Of a stretch of 64,000 bases of DNA, positions 19,148 to 32,051 are shown piece after piece; position 1 is the first letter of the stretch, and each line of letters begins with the position of its first letter. A program made the translations under genes and the position numbers. The notes under the pieces are model-generated. The model searched no databases and was not told the DNA's origin. It was given only the letters and a program-made list of their open reading frames with translations. The stretch is from Cladorhizidae sp. MBARI D1340-BT2 (taxonomy: Eukaryota; Porifera; Demospongiae; Poecilosclerida; Cladorhizidae): the NCBI GenBank assembly GCA_028752905.1, contig JAQNBH010000142.1, positions 248,001 through 312,000 of the forward strand, given 5' to 3'.

Positions 19148-20563
19148 GAGGAATAATCAAATGCTATATACTCTATTGCTACAAGTATAATCCAACAAAT
19201 TGCAGATTGCCTGCAGGTCCTCTTTATTTCTTAGAAGAAGATTCTCAGTAGACAAACTGAGTGTAAACTATATAATGTGCTAGAATTAAATACAGCTGCA
19301 TTAGCTAAAGGTTTTGATACACTTGCATAAGTCCTATAATTATGTATACATAATTATATAAATAAGGTTGCAGAGTATTAAGCTGTAGCACAGTGCAACC
19401 ACTGTTAGCTAAATAGGGGAATTTAATTTTTGAGTTGAGACCACTGGCTGGTCCCCAGCTGCCAGGTTCTCCATTGCCACCATGAGCACCTTCTCTATCT
19501 AAACTTTTCTCTCCACAGAGTGAGCCTTTCATGAAAGCAGTTGACCATTCACTTCTTTGCAGAGAAAGCATGTAGCTGCTGCACCAGCTCAGCCAGGCTC
19601 AGTCACACACATGTACACACACATGCATACACACACACGACTATTCTGTTTATGTTCCTTACCAATTCTTGTGCTTGGCTGAATTAAAGAAACAGCCATG
19701 GGATTCTTATAATAGCAAATTTATGAACATGGACATGGTAATATGTAAGTTACAATATCACAAGGAGGGAAAAGTAACATAACAGACAGGATGAAATGTT
19801 TCTCCCATATGTTCCATCCTTATTTGTTCAATCACCTGGTGTGTGTGTGTGTGTGTGTATGGTGTGGTTGTGTGGTGTCGGTGGATAAATAGACAAAAAA
19901 GATAAAAAGTATAGAAAACCAAAACCAGAACTTGATCGAATTTACTCATCAAAATATACAGCAAGCAAATAAATGCACTTGCTTATGAAGTCAACTATAT
20001 ACTGCACGGACAGGTAAATGAACTTTATTATGTATTTTTGGACTACAATACTTAATCTCCATTATATTACAGCTGGTGCATATATAGGTGTCTGGGCAGG
20101 TGTCTGGGCATGTAACATCCCACACTACTGATGCACCACACTTTCATGGGACCAAACTGATGCCATCCGGCTGTTTGCCATTTGATCTGAACACTCCATT
20201 GGATTCGAGTTGAGATGGGATCTTTGCAGATGCCACTGGGATGACATTGAGCCAAACACCAGATTCTTTCCATGCCGTTAACAAACATGCACGATAAGTT
20301 TCAGAACTAGCGTCACTTAGCAGCTGATGGAATGAATGTAGCAGTGGAGAAGAGAAGGAAGGAGATGAAAGTAATAGTTTGGGAATGTAAAATGCATGAC
20401 GGAGGAGATGCAATGCATCATGAGCATGGAGGTCACTAAGTCTCTCTCACAAAATGTATCTTCTTCCCAACAATGCCTTTCGCTCCATCAATCAGTGAAC
20501 CCAAAAGGATGACCCTGGGTTCACTACCAAAAACATAAATAAATCAAGCTTTAAAAAAAAATA
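19148..20563. other. Module b, left arm
   Basis: This sequence matches 48721-50180 in reverse. It includes a (GT)n run at about 19840-19858 and, at 20066-20440, a decayed coding relic listed separately. Nothing else is recognisable. Confidence 0.7.
20066..20440 (-). pseudogene. Relic of a retroelement-associated PD-(D/E)XK-like domain
   Basis: The minus strand encodes a fragment with LLSDASSETYRACLL, WKESGVWLNVIP, then RSNGKQPDGISLVP and, after a stop, VVWDVTCPDT. The combination 'KxPDGxxxxPW...WDVTxxDT' is one I recall from many invertebrate retroelement-linked proteins, and it has the spacing of a restriction-like nuclease core (PD...DVT). The middle of that domain is missing and the frame is broken. 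A sister copy lies at 48930-49195 on the plus strand. The family assignment is from memory and tentative. Confidence 0.5.
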
Positions 20564-20608
20564 TTTTTTTAAAATATTATAATAATAAACATAATAATAA
20601 TAATAAAC

Positions 20609-20682
<74 letters not shown>

Positions 20683-20690
20683 CATGTTTG
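20564..20690. repeat. (AAT)n microsatellite, left arm
   Basis: An A/T run is followed by about 27 AAT units with a few interruptions. The reverse-complement counterpart is at 48401-48720. Confidence 0.9.
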
Positions 20691-23262
20691 ATATTAAACA
20701 CCAACAAAGAATAATAAAAAAGAATAATAAATAACTGAATACAGAATAATTATGGTGGGCGTGGCTTCAAGTTCACCAGGCTCTTGAGAGTGGCCCCCCA
20801 GCAGCCAGGCAAGTCCATTCCACAGTCACGATTGAACCACTCACACTTTGGTGCTAGGCTGATGTGCAATGCCGCAGTTCTTTCTGTCTTCTGGCCTGGT
20901 CCACGCATCTAGTCGAAACATCGAGAGAGTAAAATTATTGAGGTCATTCTAATTAATATAATAATAGTAGTAGTAGTAAATAATAATAACAACAACAACA
21001 ACATAATGGACTTGATCAGGCAAGAGTTAATATCTAAGGTGAAAAATAGAATTCAAAGAAACATCATATTTCTGAAAAGCTTGTTTATAGAACATATTAT
21101 TTGAAGTTATGGAACATTTTAGTCTCGGACAAGTCAGATTTGTGATTTGTCGAACCTTCTTTTCTGTGACTCGAGATATTTAAAAACCAATTAGCATGGA
21201 AATAAATTTATTTGTAGTTACATAATCCACAAGCGATATTTGAATAATATGGTTTTAGTATATAGGATTGTGGTGATGAATTCTGTCATCACAATTTTCC
21301 TTTTTCCTTGCTGTCACACACACAACTATCTTAGGCAGACAGCTGAAGGAAAGCATATTATTGGCACACACTAATAACTTGCACTGGGTGCATGGCAATT
21401 ATGAAATATTGCTATTTTTCTTTATGTACTAAAGAGGCACTTTTATGAAATTCCGTTACCCAGTAATGGTATTTAAACTGTTTTCAGTAAAACTTCTTGA
21501 GCAATCCAACAGCAAGCAATATTATATTCATACAATTTCCTTTCATTGTATTTCAAAGACCACTCCTAATATTTAGCATGAATATACTGTGGGACTGGTT
21601 GTGACCACTTCTAAGAAGTAATACCAAGTTATTAACATGCAAAACAATGGCCAACTTTATTAATAGTCTTTCGCACTCTACTAGAGGACTTTAGATCATT
21701 TTCTCACCTCCCACAGGTGACATCTAGGTTTCACATATAAGGGCAAATTGTCTGAACTCTTCTTGTACAATTTGTACATTGTAGTGTACCTGATCTTGCA
21801 TCAATCAGTAAAGCACCCATATGCAGCTGCAGGGCTTATAGATCAAGACAGGGTTGGGTCCCAAAGGGTTTGAATAAGTGAGGGTTGTACGGTGTTCTCT
21901 TCTTGGCTGCCCAGCCACCTACATGTTCCGTCTCTGCTTCTCTCTCACTGCCTCTGGGTTGGTGGCTCTGACCTTCTTCTTCCTCTCACAGTCTCTCTGC
22001 TTCCAGGCCTGCTCACCATCTCTGCCCTCTTCTGCTCATGTTTATTACTCTGTAGAGTATCCAGTGAGTTAGTTTGCAATGTTGTTCAGGTCTGAGTCAG
22101 CATGGCACTCAGTGCTGCTGAGATACAGCACCACTACCATGAGCAGAAGTGGGCAGAGATGGTGAGCAGGCGCAGAGAGACTCTGAGAGGAAGAAGGCAA
22201 GAGCCACCAACACAGAGGCAGTGAGAGAGAATAAGAGGCAGAACCTCCATAGGTGGTGGGCATTCAAGAAGGAGAAGCAGTCCCGCAGATACCTCAGTAG
22301 ACACCCAACCTGGAGCAGGGGCAGACCTCGGACCTGGCAGTTTTGTTGCCATTCCTGTTGCAACTGAACGAGGCTGGTATTTCTCTACATGGCAACACTG
22401 TGTAGCATGCAGGAAGAGCAGATGCAGCTGAAGTTCCTCGGCAAGGTGGGCAACTCTGGTGTGTACAGGGATCCAGAGTGGGAAGACAACATTGGGGCGT
22501 GCCCAGAGCTGCAGGTGAAGGGAACTTCACGCCTACAATACTCTAGAGTTCATGGTTGCACAGCGAGCAGTGATGGCTAAGTACACCACTAAGTACAGAG
22601 ACTATACGATATGATTGTTCTATCATCTTCAAAAGCAGTACACCTACATTGTACAGACATGTATATGATACTCATTGCAGGCATCAGAAAAGTGAAGCAG
22701 TCAGTGCCAATGATTAGTTGCTGTACATAGCAGCATGGAATTAAATAAATTGTACCCAGCAGGTAAATGAGGTGATCAACATGGATAGAGCAAGTATGCA
22801 GTCCACAGGAGAGCCATGCGCATGGTTATAGACATCTGAAATTCCTTTACTATGAAATTACGTTAGCTTTTTTTTACTAGAAGGATTGCTGAAGCCTTCA
22901 TGTATATATAGTGTGATAACCCTGCACCAATACCAGATCCCACCATCAAGCCATTTATATATAAGAACAGCAGGTTATATGACACTGTGTGCAACACTGA
23001 AAATTTGATGTTAATTTTACGATATTCCATTACGTGTTTTTTTCCTGGCCTCACTCAAAGACAGACCTCACTCAAAGACAAAAATATTTATGGAAATAAA
23101 ATATTGAGTAACATTAAAGTGTCAATGGAGACCTACATGCCTGAGATATAGTTTTTATAAAATGTTGAGTCTTTCTTGCCCCATATGTAGTGAAAGGGAA
23201 ATTCCGTTACCACGTGATCAAATCCAATAATAATGTTAATAATAATGACGATGATGATACAT

Positions 23263-23265
<3 letters not shown>
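20691..23265. other. Modules d and e, left arm (no gene recognised)
   Basis: This 2.6 kb is duplicated in reverse at 45916-48400 with near identity. A stretch around 21880-22560 is CT/AG-rich with several overlapping short frames on both strands. None resembles a known protein and several are broken differently in the two arms. No RNA gene was seen. Confidence 0.6.
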
Positions 23266-23332
<67 letters not shown>

Positions 23333-23344
23333 CAACAATAATAA

Positions 23345-23413
<69 letters not shown>

Positions 23414-23460
23414 TAAAATAATAACAATTAAAATAATAATAACAACAATAATGATGATGA
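23266..23460. repeat. (AAT)n microsatellite, left arm, with the empty TTAA site
   Basis: About 55 AAT units with AAC and GAT variants at the edges. TTAA at 23428-23431 lies at the position where the right arm carries the 3.1-kb TTAA transposon. Confidence 0.9.
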
Positions 23461-24576
23461 CGACCACGACGACGATGATGATAAACTTTTTCATAATTTC
23501 AAGAAGCTTATAGAGGGGGATTTGCCCCCCCCCCCCCCCCCTTTCAAGTGGCACTCTATACAAGACACTCTTTGTGTCAGTCTGCCAGGCCCTTTGGAAT
23601 GCAGTGATTGGGTAAAGGGTCAAATACAACACGGGGAATTCAACCTTTGACCTGTGAGATCACAATGTCATTGCTAGTGTTTGAGAGTCTGTCTAGCAAG
23701 ACTGGCTGTCACACACCTCACATATGTAGACCAATGTCAGCACTAGTCTTGTACAGACCCTTTACCAATTTAAGAATCGACAGATCTACAGAGGCAAAAT
23801 GCTCGGAATGTCCCCCTTCAGATCCCGTTTAGAGATATCCAATCAGAACGTGCATAAGTTCTTACACTGCATATCAACATGTGTATAAGTTTTCTGCTAC
23901 CTGAGGTTCTTCCAGATGATGTGAACCATCTTTATTACAGGACCTGTTTCACTCTCCAGACCTGTCTTTGTATTGTCATCAAGCACCTTAGTTACATTAG
24001 TAACAGGAAGGAAGAAAGAAAACAGTTTTATTTTTAAAAAAAGGATAAACTATGTTGGTAAAAATATCAAGGAAATGAGCTGGACACACGTATGCAGGCA
24101 GCTTTGAGTTTGATGATCCTTTAAATCATGTTCACCATCAAGCTATACAATAAGTATAGGTGCACAAGTTGAAATGGTAAAGGGTCATCTTTTAACAAGC
24201 TGTGGTCCTACGACTATCTCTTGCTTCCTTTCCTTTCCTTTTTAACCAAATTAAAACGAAAAAATTAAATTTTTATTGTTTGTTTGTCGTTTGTGTATGT
24301 TTCAGATGTTGTTTGCAGGAAAGACCACAAAGTTAACTCAGAGCTTCAGAGATGTCTGGAGTTGAAAACACTTTTCCTATTCGTTAATTTTCGTATATCG
24401 TACAATTACTTTCAACTCGCGGCATCAAATGTACTGGGGGATTCCCCTTTGAACACCTTCATGCTTTTATAATCATCAGGAATACTTCAGTCTACTTCAG
24501 TCTTCATCGCCTTGGAGACAAAAGTCCTCCCATTGAAATGTTGGCAATAAAAGCAATGAGAAATCTACAGAGCATC
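23461..24576. other. Module g, left arm (no gene recognised)
   Basis: It matches 41502-42600 in reverse. A poly(C) run lies at about 23527-23542. GGTAAAGGGTC (23611-23621) and GACCCTTTACC (23756-23766) form an 11-base inverted pair 134 bases apart, and another GGTAAAGGG is at 24176-24184. No coding sequence is supported. Confidence 0.6.
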
Positions 24577-25682
24577 ACTACACATACCAGCACATGCCAG
24601 TTCTTATACATACACTACACACACCAGCACATGCCAGTTCTTATACATACACTACACACACCAGCACATGCCAGTTCTTATACATACACTACACACACCA
24701 GCACATGCCAGTTCTTATACATACACTACACACACCAGCACATGCCAGTTCTTATACATACACTACACACACCAGCACATGCCAGTTCTTATACATACAC
24801 TACACACACCAGCACATGCCAGTTCTTATACATACACTACACACACCAGCACATGCCAGTTCTTATACATACACTACACACACCAGCACATGCCAGTTCT
24901 TATACATACACTACACACACCAGCACATGCCAGTTCTTATATCTTATACATACACTACACACACCAGCACATGCCAGTTCTTATACATACACTACACACA
25001 CCAGCACATGCCAGTTCTTATACATACACTACTCACACCAGCACATGCCAGTTCTTATACATACACTACACACACCAGCACATGCCAGTTCTTATACAAT
25101 CACAACACACACTAGCACATGCCAGTTCTTATACATACACTACACACACCAGCACATGCCAGTTCTTATACATACACTACACACACCAGCACATGCCAGT
25201 TCTTATACATACACTATACACACCAGCACATGCCAGTTCTTATAAATACACTACACACACCAGCACATGCCAGTTCTTATACATATACTACACACACCAG
25301 CACATGCCAGTTCTTATACATACACTACACACACCAGCACATGCCAGTTCTTATACATACACTACACACACCAGCACATGCCAGTTCTTATACATACACT
25401 ATACACACCAGCACATGCCAGTTCTTATACATTCACTACACACACCAGCACATGCCAGTTCTTATACAATCACAACACACACTAGCACATGCCAGTTCTT
25501 ATACATACACTACACACACCAGCACATGCCAGTTCTTATACATACACTACACACACCAGCACATGTCAGTTCTTATACATACACTACACACACCAGCACA
25601 TGCCAGTTCTTATACATACACTACACACACCAGCACATGCCAGTTCTTATACATACACTACACTACACACACCAGCACATGT
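24577..25682. repeat. 37-bp minisatellite, left arm
   Basis: About 30 copies of a 37-base unit (CAGCACATGCCAGTTCTTAT core). Every forward frame lacks stops, which produces long overlapping open frames of no coding meaning. The reverse-complement array is at 40187-41501 (about 35 copies). Confidence 0.95.
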
Positions 25683-26088
25683 CCAGGCTAAAAGTGGTCC
25701 AGTCTAAAAGTGGTCCAAGCTAATGTGGTCCAGGCTAATGCGGTCCAAGCTAATGTGGTCCAAGCTAATTGGTCCGGGCTAAAAGTGGTCCAGGCTAATG
25801 TGGTCCGGACTAAAAGTGGTCCAGGCTAATGTGGTCCAGGCTAATGTGGTCCAGGCTAATGTGGTCCAGGCTAATGTGGTCCAAGCTAATGTGGTCCAGG
25901 CTAATGTGGTCTAAGCTAATGTGTTTCAGGCTAATGTGGTCTACGCTAATGTGGTCCGGGCTAAAAGTGGTCTAGGCTAATGTGGTCCAAGCTAATGTGG
26001 TCCAAGCTAATTGGTCCGGGCTAAAAGTGGTCCAGGCTAATGTGGTCCGGACTAAATGTGGTCCAGGCTAATGTGGTCCAGGCTAAAA
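25683..26088. repeat. 15-bp minisatellite, left arm
   Basis: Repeats of a 15-base unit (GGTCCAGGCTAATGT) with AAAAGTGGTCC variants. It is directly fused to the 37-bp and 60-bp arrays. The same motif is reversed at 39281-40186 and again at 62874-64000. Confidence 0.93.
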
Positions 26089-28450
26089 GTGCCATGAACT
26101 AACTCAGAGGCAACCACATGTCTCCTGTACAGACCTACTCTCTCACTGGTGCCATGATCTAACTTAGAGGCAACCACATGTCTCCCATACAGACCTACTC
26201 TCTCACTGGTGCCATGAGCTAACTCAGAGGCAACCACATGTCTCCCGTACAGACCTACTCTCTCACTGGTGCCATGAGCTAACTCAGAGGCAACCACATG
26301 TCTCCCGTACAGACCTACTCTCTCACTGGTGTCATGAGCTAACTCAGAGGCAACCACATGTCTCCCGTACAGACCTACTCTCTCACTGGTGCCATGAGCT
26401 AACTCAGAGGCAACCACATGTCTCCCATACAGACCTACTCTCTCACTGGTGCCATGAGCTAACTCAGAGGCAACCACATGTCTCCCGTACAGACCTCCTA
26501 CTCTCTCACTGGTGCCATGCGCTAACTAAGAGGCAACCACATGTCTCCCGTACAGACCTACTCTCTCACTGGTGCCATGAGCTAACTCAGAGGCAACCAC
26601 ATGTCTCCCATACAGACCTACTCTCTCACTGGTGCCATGAGCTAACTCAGAGGCAACCACATGTCTCCCGTACAGACCTACTCTCTCACTGGTGCCATGA
26701 GCTAACTCAGAGGCAACCACATGTCTCCCGTACAGACCTACTCTCTCACTGGTGCCATGCGCTAACTCAGAGGTAACCACATGTCTCCCATACAGACCTA
26801 CTCTCTCACTGGTGCCATGAGCTAACTCAGAGGCAACCACATGTCTCCCGTACAGACCTACTCTCTCACTGGTGCCATGAGCTAACTCAGAGGCAACTAC
26901 ATGTCTCCCGTACAGACCTACTCTCTCACTGGTGCCATGAGCTAACTCAGAGGCAACCACATGTCTCCCGTACAGACCTACTCTCTCACTGGTGCCATGA
27001 GCTAACTCAGAGGCAAGGCAACCACATGTCTCCCGTACAGACCTACTCTCTCACTGGTGCCATGAGCTAACTCAGCGGCAACCACATGTCTCCCGTACAG
27101 ACCTACTCTCTCACTGGTGCCATGAGCTAACTCAGAGGGAACCACATGTCTCCCGTACAGACCTACTCTCTCACTGGTGCCATGAGCTAACTCAGAGGCA
27201 AGGCAACCACATGTCTCCCGTACAGACCTACTCTCTCACTGGTGCCATGAGCTAACTCAGAGGCAACCACATGTCTCCCGTACAGACCTACTCTCTCACT
27301 GGTGCCATGAGCTAACTCAGAGGGAACCACATGTCTCCCGTACAGACCTACTCTCTCACTGGTGCCATGAGCTAACTCAGAGGCAACCACATGTCTCCCG
27401 TACAGACCTACTCTTACTCTCTCACTGGTGCCATGAGCTAACTCAGAGGCAACCACATGTCTCCCGTACAGACCTACTCTCTCACTGGTGCCATGAGCTA
27501 ACTCAGAGGCAACCACATGTCTCCCGTACAGACCTACTCTCTCACTGGTGCCATGAGCTAAGTCAGAGGCAACCACATGTCTCCCGTATAGACCTACTCT
27601 CTCACTGGTGCCATGAGCTAACTCAGCGGCAACCACATGTCTCCCGTACAGACCTACTCTCTCACTGGTGCCATGAGCTAACTCAGAGGCAACCACATGT
27701 CTCCCATACAGACCTACTCTCTTACTGGTGCCATGAGCTAACTCAGAGGCAACCACATGTCTCCCGTACAGACCTACTCTCTCACTGGTGCCATGCGCTA
27801 ACTAAGAGGCAACCACATGTCTCCCGTACAGACCTACTCTCTCACTGGTGCCATGAGCTAACTCAGAGGCAAACACATGTCTCCCGTACAGACCTACTCT
27901 CTCACTGGTGCCATGAGCTAACTCAGAGGCAACCACATGTCTCCCGTACAGACCTACTCTTACTCTCTCACTGGTGCCATGAGCTAACTCAGAGGCAACC
28001 ACATGTCTCCCGTACAGACCTACTCTCTCACTGGTGCCATGAGCTAACTCAGAGGCAACCACATGTCTCCCGTATAGACCTAGTCTCTCACTGGTGCCAT
28101 GAGCTAACTAAGAGGCAACCACATGTCTCCCGTACAGACTTACTCTCTCACTGGGCCATGAGCTAACTCAGAGGCAACCACATGTCTCCCATACAGACCT
28201 ACTCTCTCACTAGTGCCATGAGCTAACTCAGAGGCAACCACATGTCTCCCATACAGACCTACTCTCTCACTGGGCCATGAGCTAACTCAGAGGCAACCAC
28301 ATGTCTCCCGTACAGACTTACTCTCTCACTGGGCCATGAGCTAACTCAGAGGCAACCACATGTCTACCATACAGATCTACTCTCTCACTGGTGCCATGAG
28401 CTAACTCAGAGGCAACCACATGTCTCCCATACAGATCTACTGTCCCACTA
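26089..28450. repeat. 60-bp minisatellite, left arm
   Basis: About 39 copies of a 60-base unit (GAGCTAACTCAGAGGCAACC core). Several copies carry small duplications (AGGCAAGGCAACC at about 27013 and 27199; TACTCTTACTCTC at about 27411 and 27957). A period divisible by three keeps frames open on both strands. Confidence 0.95.
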
Positions 28451-29875
28451 GTGACCTGAAAATAAGGCAACATAAATAAATAATTTATAAGCTGATGTCC
28501 AAGTAGCAGATGACATAACTGAGTGTGTGTTAATGGTCTGTATTTGTGCAGCAGGACATTGTCTTGTCTTGAGTGAGTGAGGCACCTTAACAAGGTACAG
28601 GGGTCAGGGTTTGAGCTGGAGATAACAAATAAAAATTAGAGATGGGAGAGGGAGGGGGTATCCTTTTTGCCACCCCCCCCCAATATAAATGTCTGGGGGA
28701 TAAACAGGAGCGAGTTGGCTGATAGCTACAACTCTGCGAGGCACAGTTGACGTGATATCAGAAACTGAGCCCCTCTAGGTCCTCCCCTCCCCCTCTCTCA
28801 CGCACACTCAGCATATTCACAAGATAACAATGCTTCATTAAATAATACATCTGTAGACCACACACATCTGTTGACCCTTTACCAACTGAAACATCATCCA
28901 GTTCATGCCTTTCATGGTGAGGGAAAACCCCCATTTCCACCTAAGGATTACTGTACTTACTGTGAGCTACACCCTCACAAAGTTGGTAAAGGGTTCACTC
29001 ACGAGAAATAGAATACCTGCATTTCATGAGGAACACATATCCACATGTGAACACACCCTCTCAGCATGGCTCTAGAGAGATCTCCTAGTATTGTTAATTG
29101 TGCTGGACCGTTAGCTAGCTAGTGATTTCTATTCCCATGCCCTATCTCCCTACTTGAATAAGGCTAAAAGGACAACTTGCGTCCAGCACCTGCAACTATG
29201 CCATGAATCACTCCACCTCATAGCAATAGTAGAGCACAGACTGAAGACATCTTCCTGAGAACATGACCAGCTAATATGCCCAGACTTCTGCACCTCCCAC
29301 ACAAAATACACCTGCTGATTATGAGTCTCTGGCAAGCACTGCAGTTGCTCGCCAGAGACACCATCCCAAATTACCTATATACAATGGGTGTGGTCTCTTC
29401 AAACCACACCCTTACTCCGGGGGAAATTGATATCGCTCATTTTTTTCATAGAACAAACTGAAAAGAGGTGTGGTTATCAGACACAGCTAATATGCCTAGA
29501 CTTCAGCACCTCCCACAACAAAGCATATTAGACACACATGCGTAATTAGCAAGTGCATTACAAAACCACGACTCTTTCCCCACAATAATTATTACAGACA
29601 TATTGCCTCAAGGAAACTATCCTCCATACAGTAATGATAGCAACATTAATTGCAAAGGCAGTATAATAGTGGTGCTCATTATAAAGTCTTATAAGTGGGT
29701 GTGGTCTACTAACACTTTTCTGTCTTGTTTCTATTCCATAGTCAAGCAGCCGCTTACAAGAAGTTACTCAGTGTAACTCCAGAACTACCCAATCATAGAT
29801 GCCACACTTTACCATATTTATTACTAAAGGAGACACATGTCCCTATGCATAATTATGCACACACACACACACACA
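28451..29875. other. Module k, left arm (no gene recognised)
   Basis: It is closely matched in reverse by 53580-54958 and more loosely by 37361-38499. It contains a 13-base inverted pair, CCCTTTACCAACT at 28875-28887 and its complement at 28981-28993, enclosing about 93 bases. No protein-coding frame is supported. Confidence 0.6.
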
Positions 29876-30395
29876 CACATAGATACATGCATCATGTCCC
29901 TATGTATTTAATATACACACACATAGATACATGCATCATATGTCCCTATGTATTTAATATACACACACATAGATACATGCATCATATGTCCCTATGTATT
30001 TAATATACACACACATAGATACATGCATCATATGTCCCTATGTACTTAATATACACACACATAGATACATGCATCATATGTCCCTATGTATTTAATATAC
30101 ACACACATAGATACATGCATCACATGTCCCTATGTATTTAATATACACACACATAGATACATGCATCACATGTCCCTATGTATTTAATATACACACACAT
30201 AGATACATGCATCACATGTCCCTATGTATTTAATATACACACACATAGATACATGCATCACATGTCCCTATGTATTTAATACACACACACATAGATACAT
30301 GCATCACATGTCCCTATGTATTTAATATACACACACATAGATACACGCATCATATGTCCCTATGTATTTAATACACACACACATAGATACAAGCA
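29876..30395. repeat. 46-bp minisatellite, left arm
   Basis: About 11 copies of a 46-base unit (ATACATGCATCATATGTCCC core). Reverse arrays are at 36640-37360 (about 15 copies) and 52331-53575 (about 27 copies). Confidence 0.95.
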
Positions 30396-30474
30396 TCATA
30401 ATCAGTTATCTAGTGTTGCTGAAGGTCTGTTATCAACTGTCATAAGCGTAACCTTCTGAGGAAAATTTCTGATA

Positions 30475-30549
30475 ACTATAATAATAATAATAATACTAAT
30501 ACTAATAATTATAATAATAGCAATAATAGTAATAATAACAGTAATAATA

Positions 30550-30638
<89 letters not shown>

Positions 30639-30715
30639 AATACTAATAATACTAATACTAATACTACTACTACTACTACTAATAATAATAATAATAGTCA
30701 GTATTATTATTACAT
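30475..30715. repeat. (AAT)n microsatellite, left arm
   Basis: A mixed AAT/ACT tract of about 240 bases. The reversed counterpart at 51995-52270 is a longer and purer tract. Confidence 0.9.
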
Positions 30716-30750
30716 ATCTTGGAGGTGTGGTCCCTATATTGGTGTGACTC

Positions 30751-32051
30751 CAGGCCCGTACACAGGGGGGGTGCACGGGGGTGCACAGGCACCCCCCTTT
30801 AAAAATAATTATATTCATGACAGTACTTGGTGTACATGTATGTATGTATGCATGAAATAGCTAGCTGACATTTTTATTGTTAATCATCAGTTCAACTTCC
30901 GTTATACATAAACCATAAACCCTGTTTCATTCCAATCATGTTTAATGATCTGTGGTCACCAGAAGATAAAAAGAATGCACTTGCCCATATGAAAACCTTG
31001 GAATCTTTTGAGTTTCTTTACTCAATGGTAACGATCTATCGTTCCTTAATTTACCTGAAAGAAGCAGTTGTTAAAATTCAGGGGAAAAAACAAGATATAG
31101 TTTCTGGTGTATATATCCACAGTAATGCAATGCTGTGAGGAGTTGAAGATAGTGAGGGAAGATATTGACAGCTATTCCAAGCGAATTTCTGATCACAGCA
31201 GTAGAATTGCAGAACAATCTGGCATATCTGTATCAATGCCTCGTATAAGTCAACGGCAGCAACATTGTTCAAGATCCACAATTTACATCAGTTGAAGAGT
31301 ATTTCAAGATAGCTATTGCAATTCCATTCCTTGACCATCTAATAACTGATATTTGTTCGAGATTTACAGCTCACAGTAAGCGAGCAGCTTCCCTTCAAGG
31401 GCTTTTACCTGCAAACATCAATGCTAATTCTTCTTTCAGTGATATTAAAGAGGCAATAGATTTCTACTCTGATGACCTTCTCAATCCAAATATAATCGAT
31501 GAAGAACTCTGTCGGTGGAAGTCAAAGTGGTTGCTTGTTGCAGAAAAAGATCGTCCTGAAACTTTAAGTGACTCTCTAAAGCAGTGTCCTCAATCTTTTC
31601 CAAATATCTGTATATTATTTAAGATCTTTGCTACCATCCCTTTGAGCTCTTGTTCATGCGAAAGATCGGCATCAGCTCTCCGACGACTACACAATTATTT
31701 AAGGTGTACACAGACAGAAGAACGTTTAACTGCCTTAGCATTAATACATATGAACTATGAAACCACGATAAGTATAGATAACATTTGCAAGTTTTTTCTG
31801 CAGAAGCACCCTAGAAAATTACAGAAGGCTAACTTGCTATTTGAGTGACATGATGATATTATTTACCATTTGAGTGATATTGTGATTTTTTTTTTTTTGT
31901 GGTAATGATTAATTATTTGAGGACCAAATTGACTCTCAGAGCACCTAAGATACAGGCCTGGGGAACATACCCCTAGACCCCTGCAACACGATTTCTTGAA
32001 TCACATACCAAATTGTGCACCCCCCTTTTCAAAAGTCTGTGTACGGGCCTG
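30751..32051 (+). mobile_element. hAT-type DNA transposon, internally decayed
   Basis: It has a perfect 15-base terminal inverted repeat CAGGCCCGTACACAG (30751-30765 and 32037-32051), followed on both sides by GGGGGGTGCAC. GACTC lies directly outside each end (30746-30750 and 32052-32056), a 5-base repeat. The third module copy (near 51960) lacks the insertion. The element is 1.3 kb and holds only the C-terminal half of a transposase. Confidence 0.88.
30938..31848 (+). pseudogene. hAT transposase, C-terminal half
   Basis: Recognisable blocks in order: FEFLYSMVTIYRSL with KIQGKKQDIVSG; VPRIS-type segment near 31240; VEEYFKIAIAIPFLDHL; WKSKWLLV; then the hAT dimerisation region with SSCSCERSASALRRLHNYLR, ERLTALALIHMNY and a final KFFLQKHPRKL. 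The N-terminal zinc finger and first catalytic region are absent, and frames break between 31138 and 31290. It cannot encode a working transposase. Confidence 0.87.

Noticed and set aside
22109..22363. Short overlapping frames in module d (and 46711-46993)
   Set aside because: They occur on both strands, are interrupted differently in each arm and match no known family.
24577..28450. Possible CRISPR array
   Set aside because: Repeats are contiguous, with no unique spacers, in a eukaryotic setting with no cas genes.
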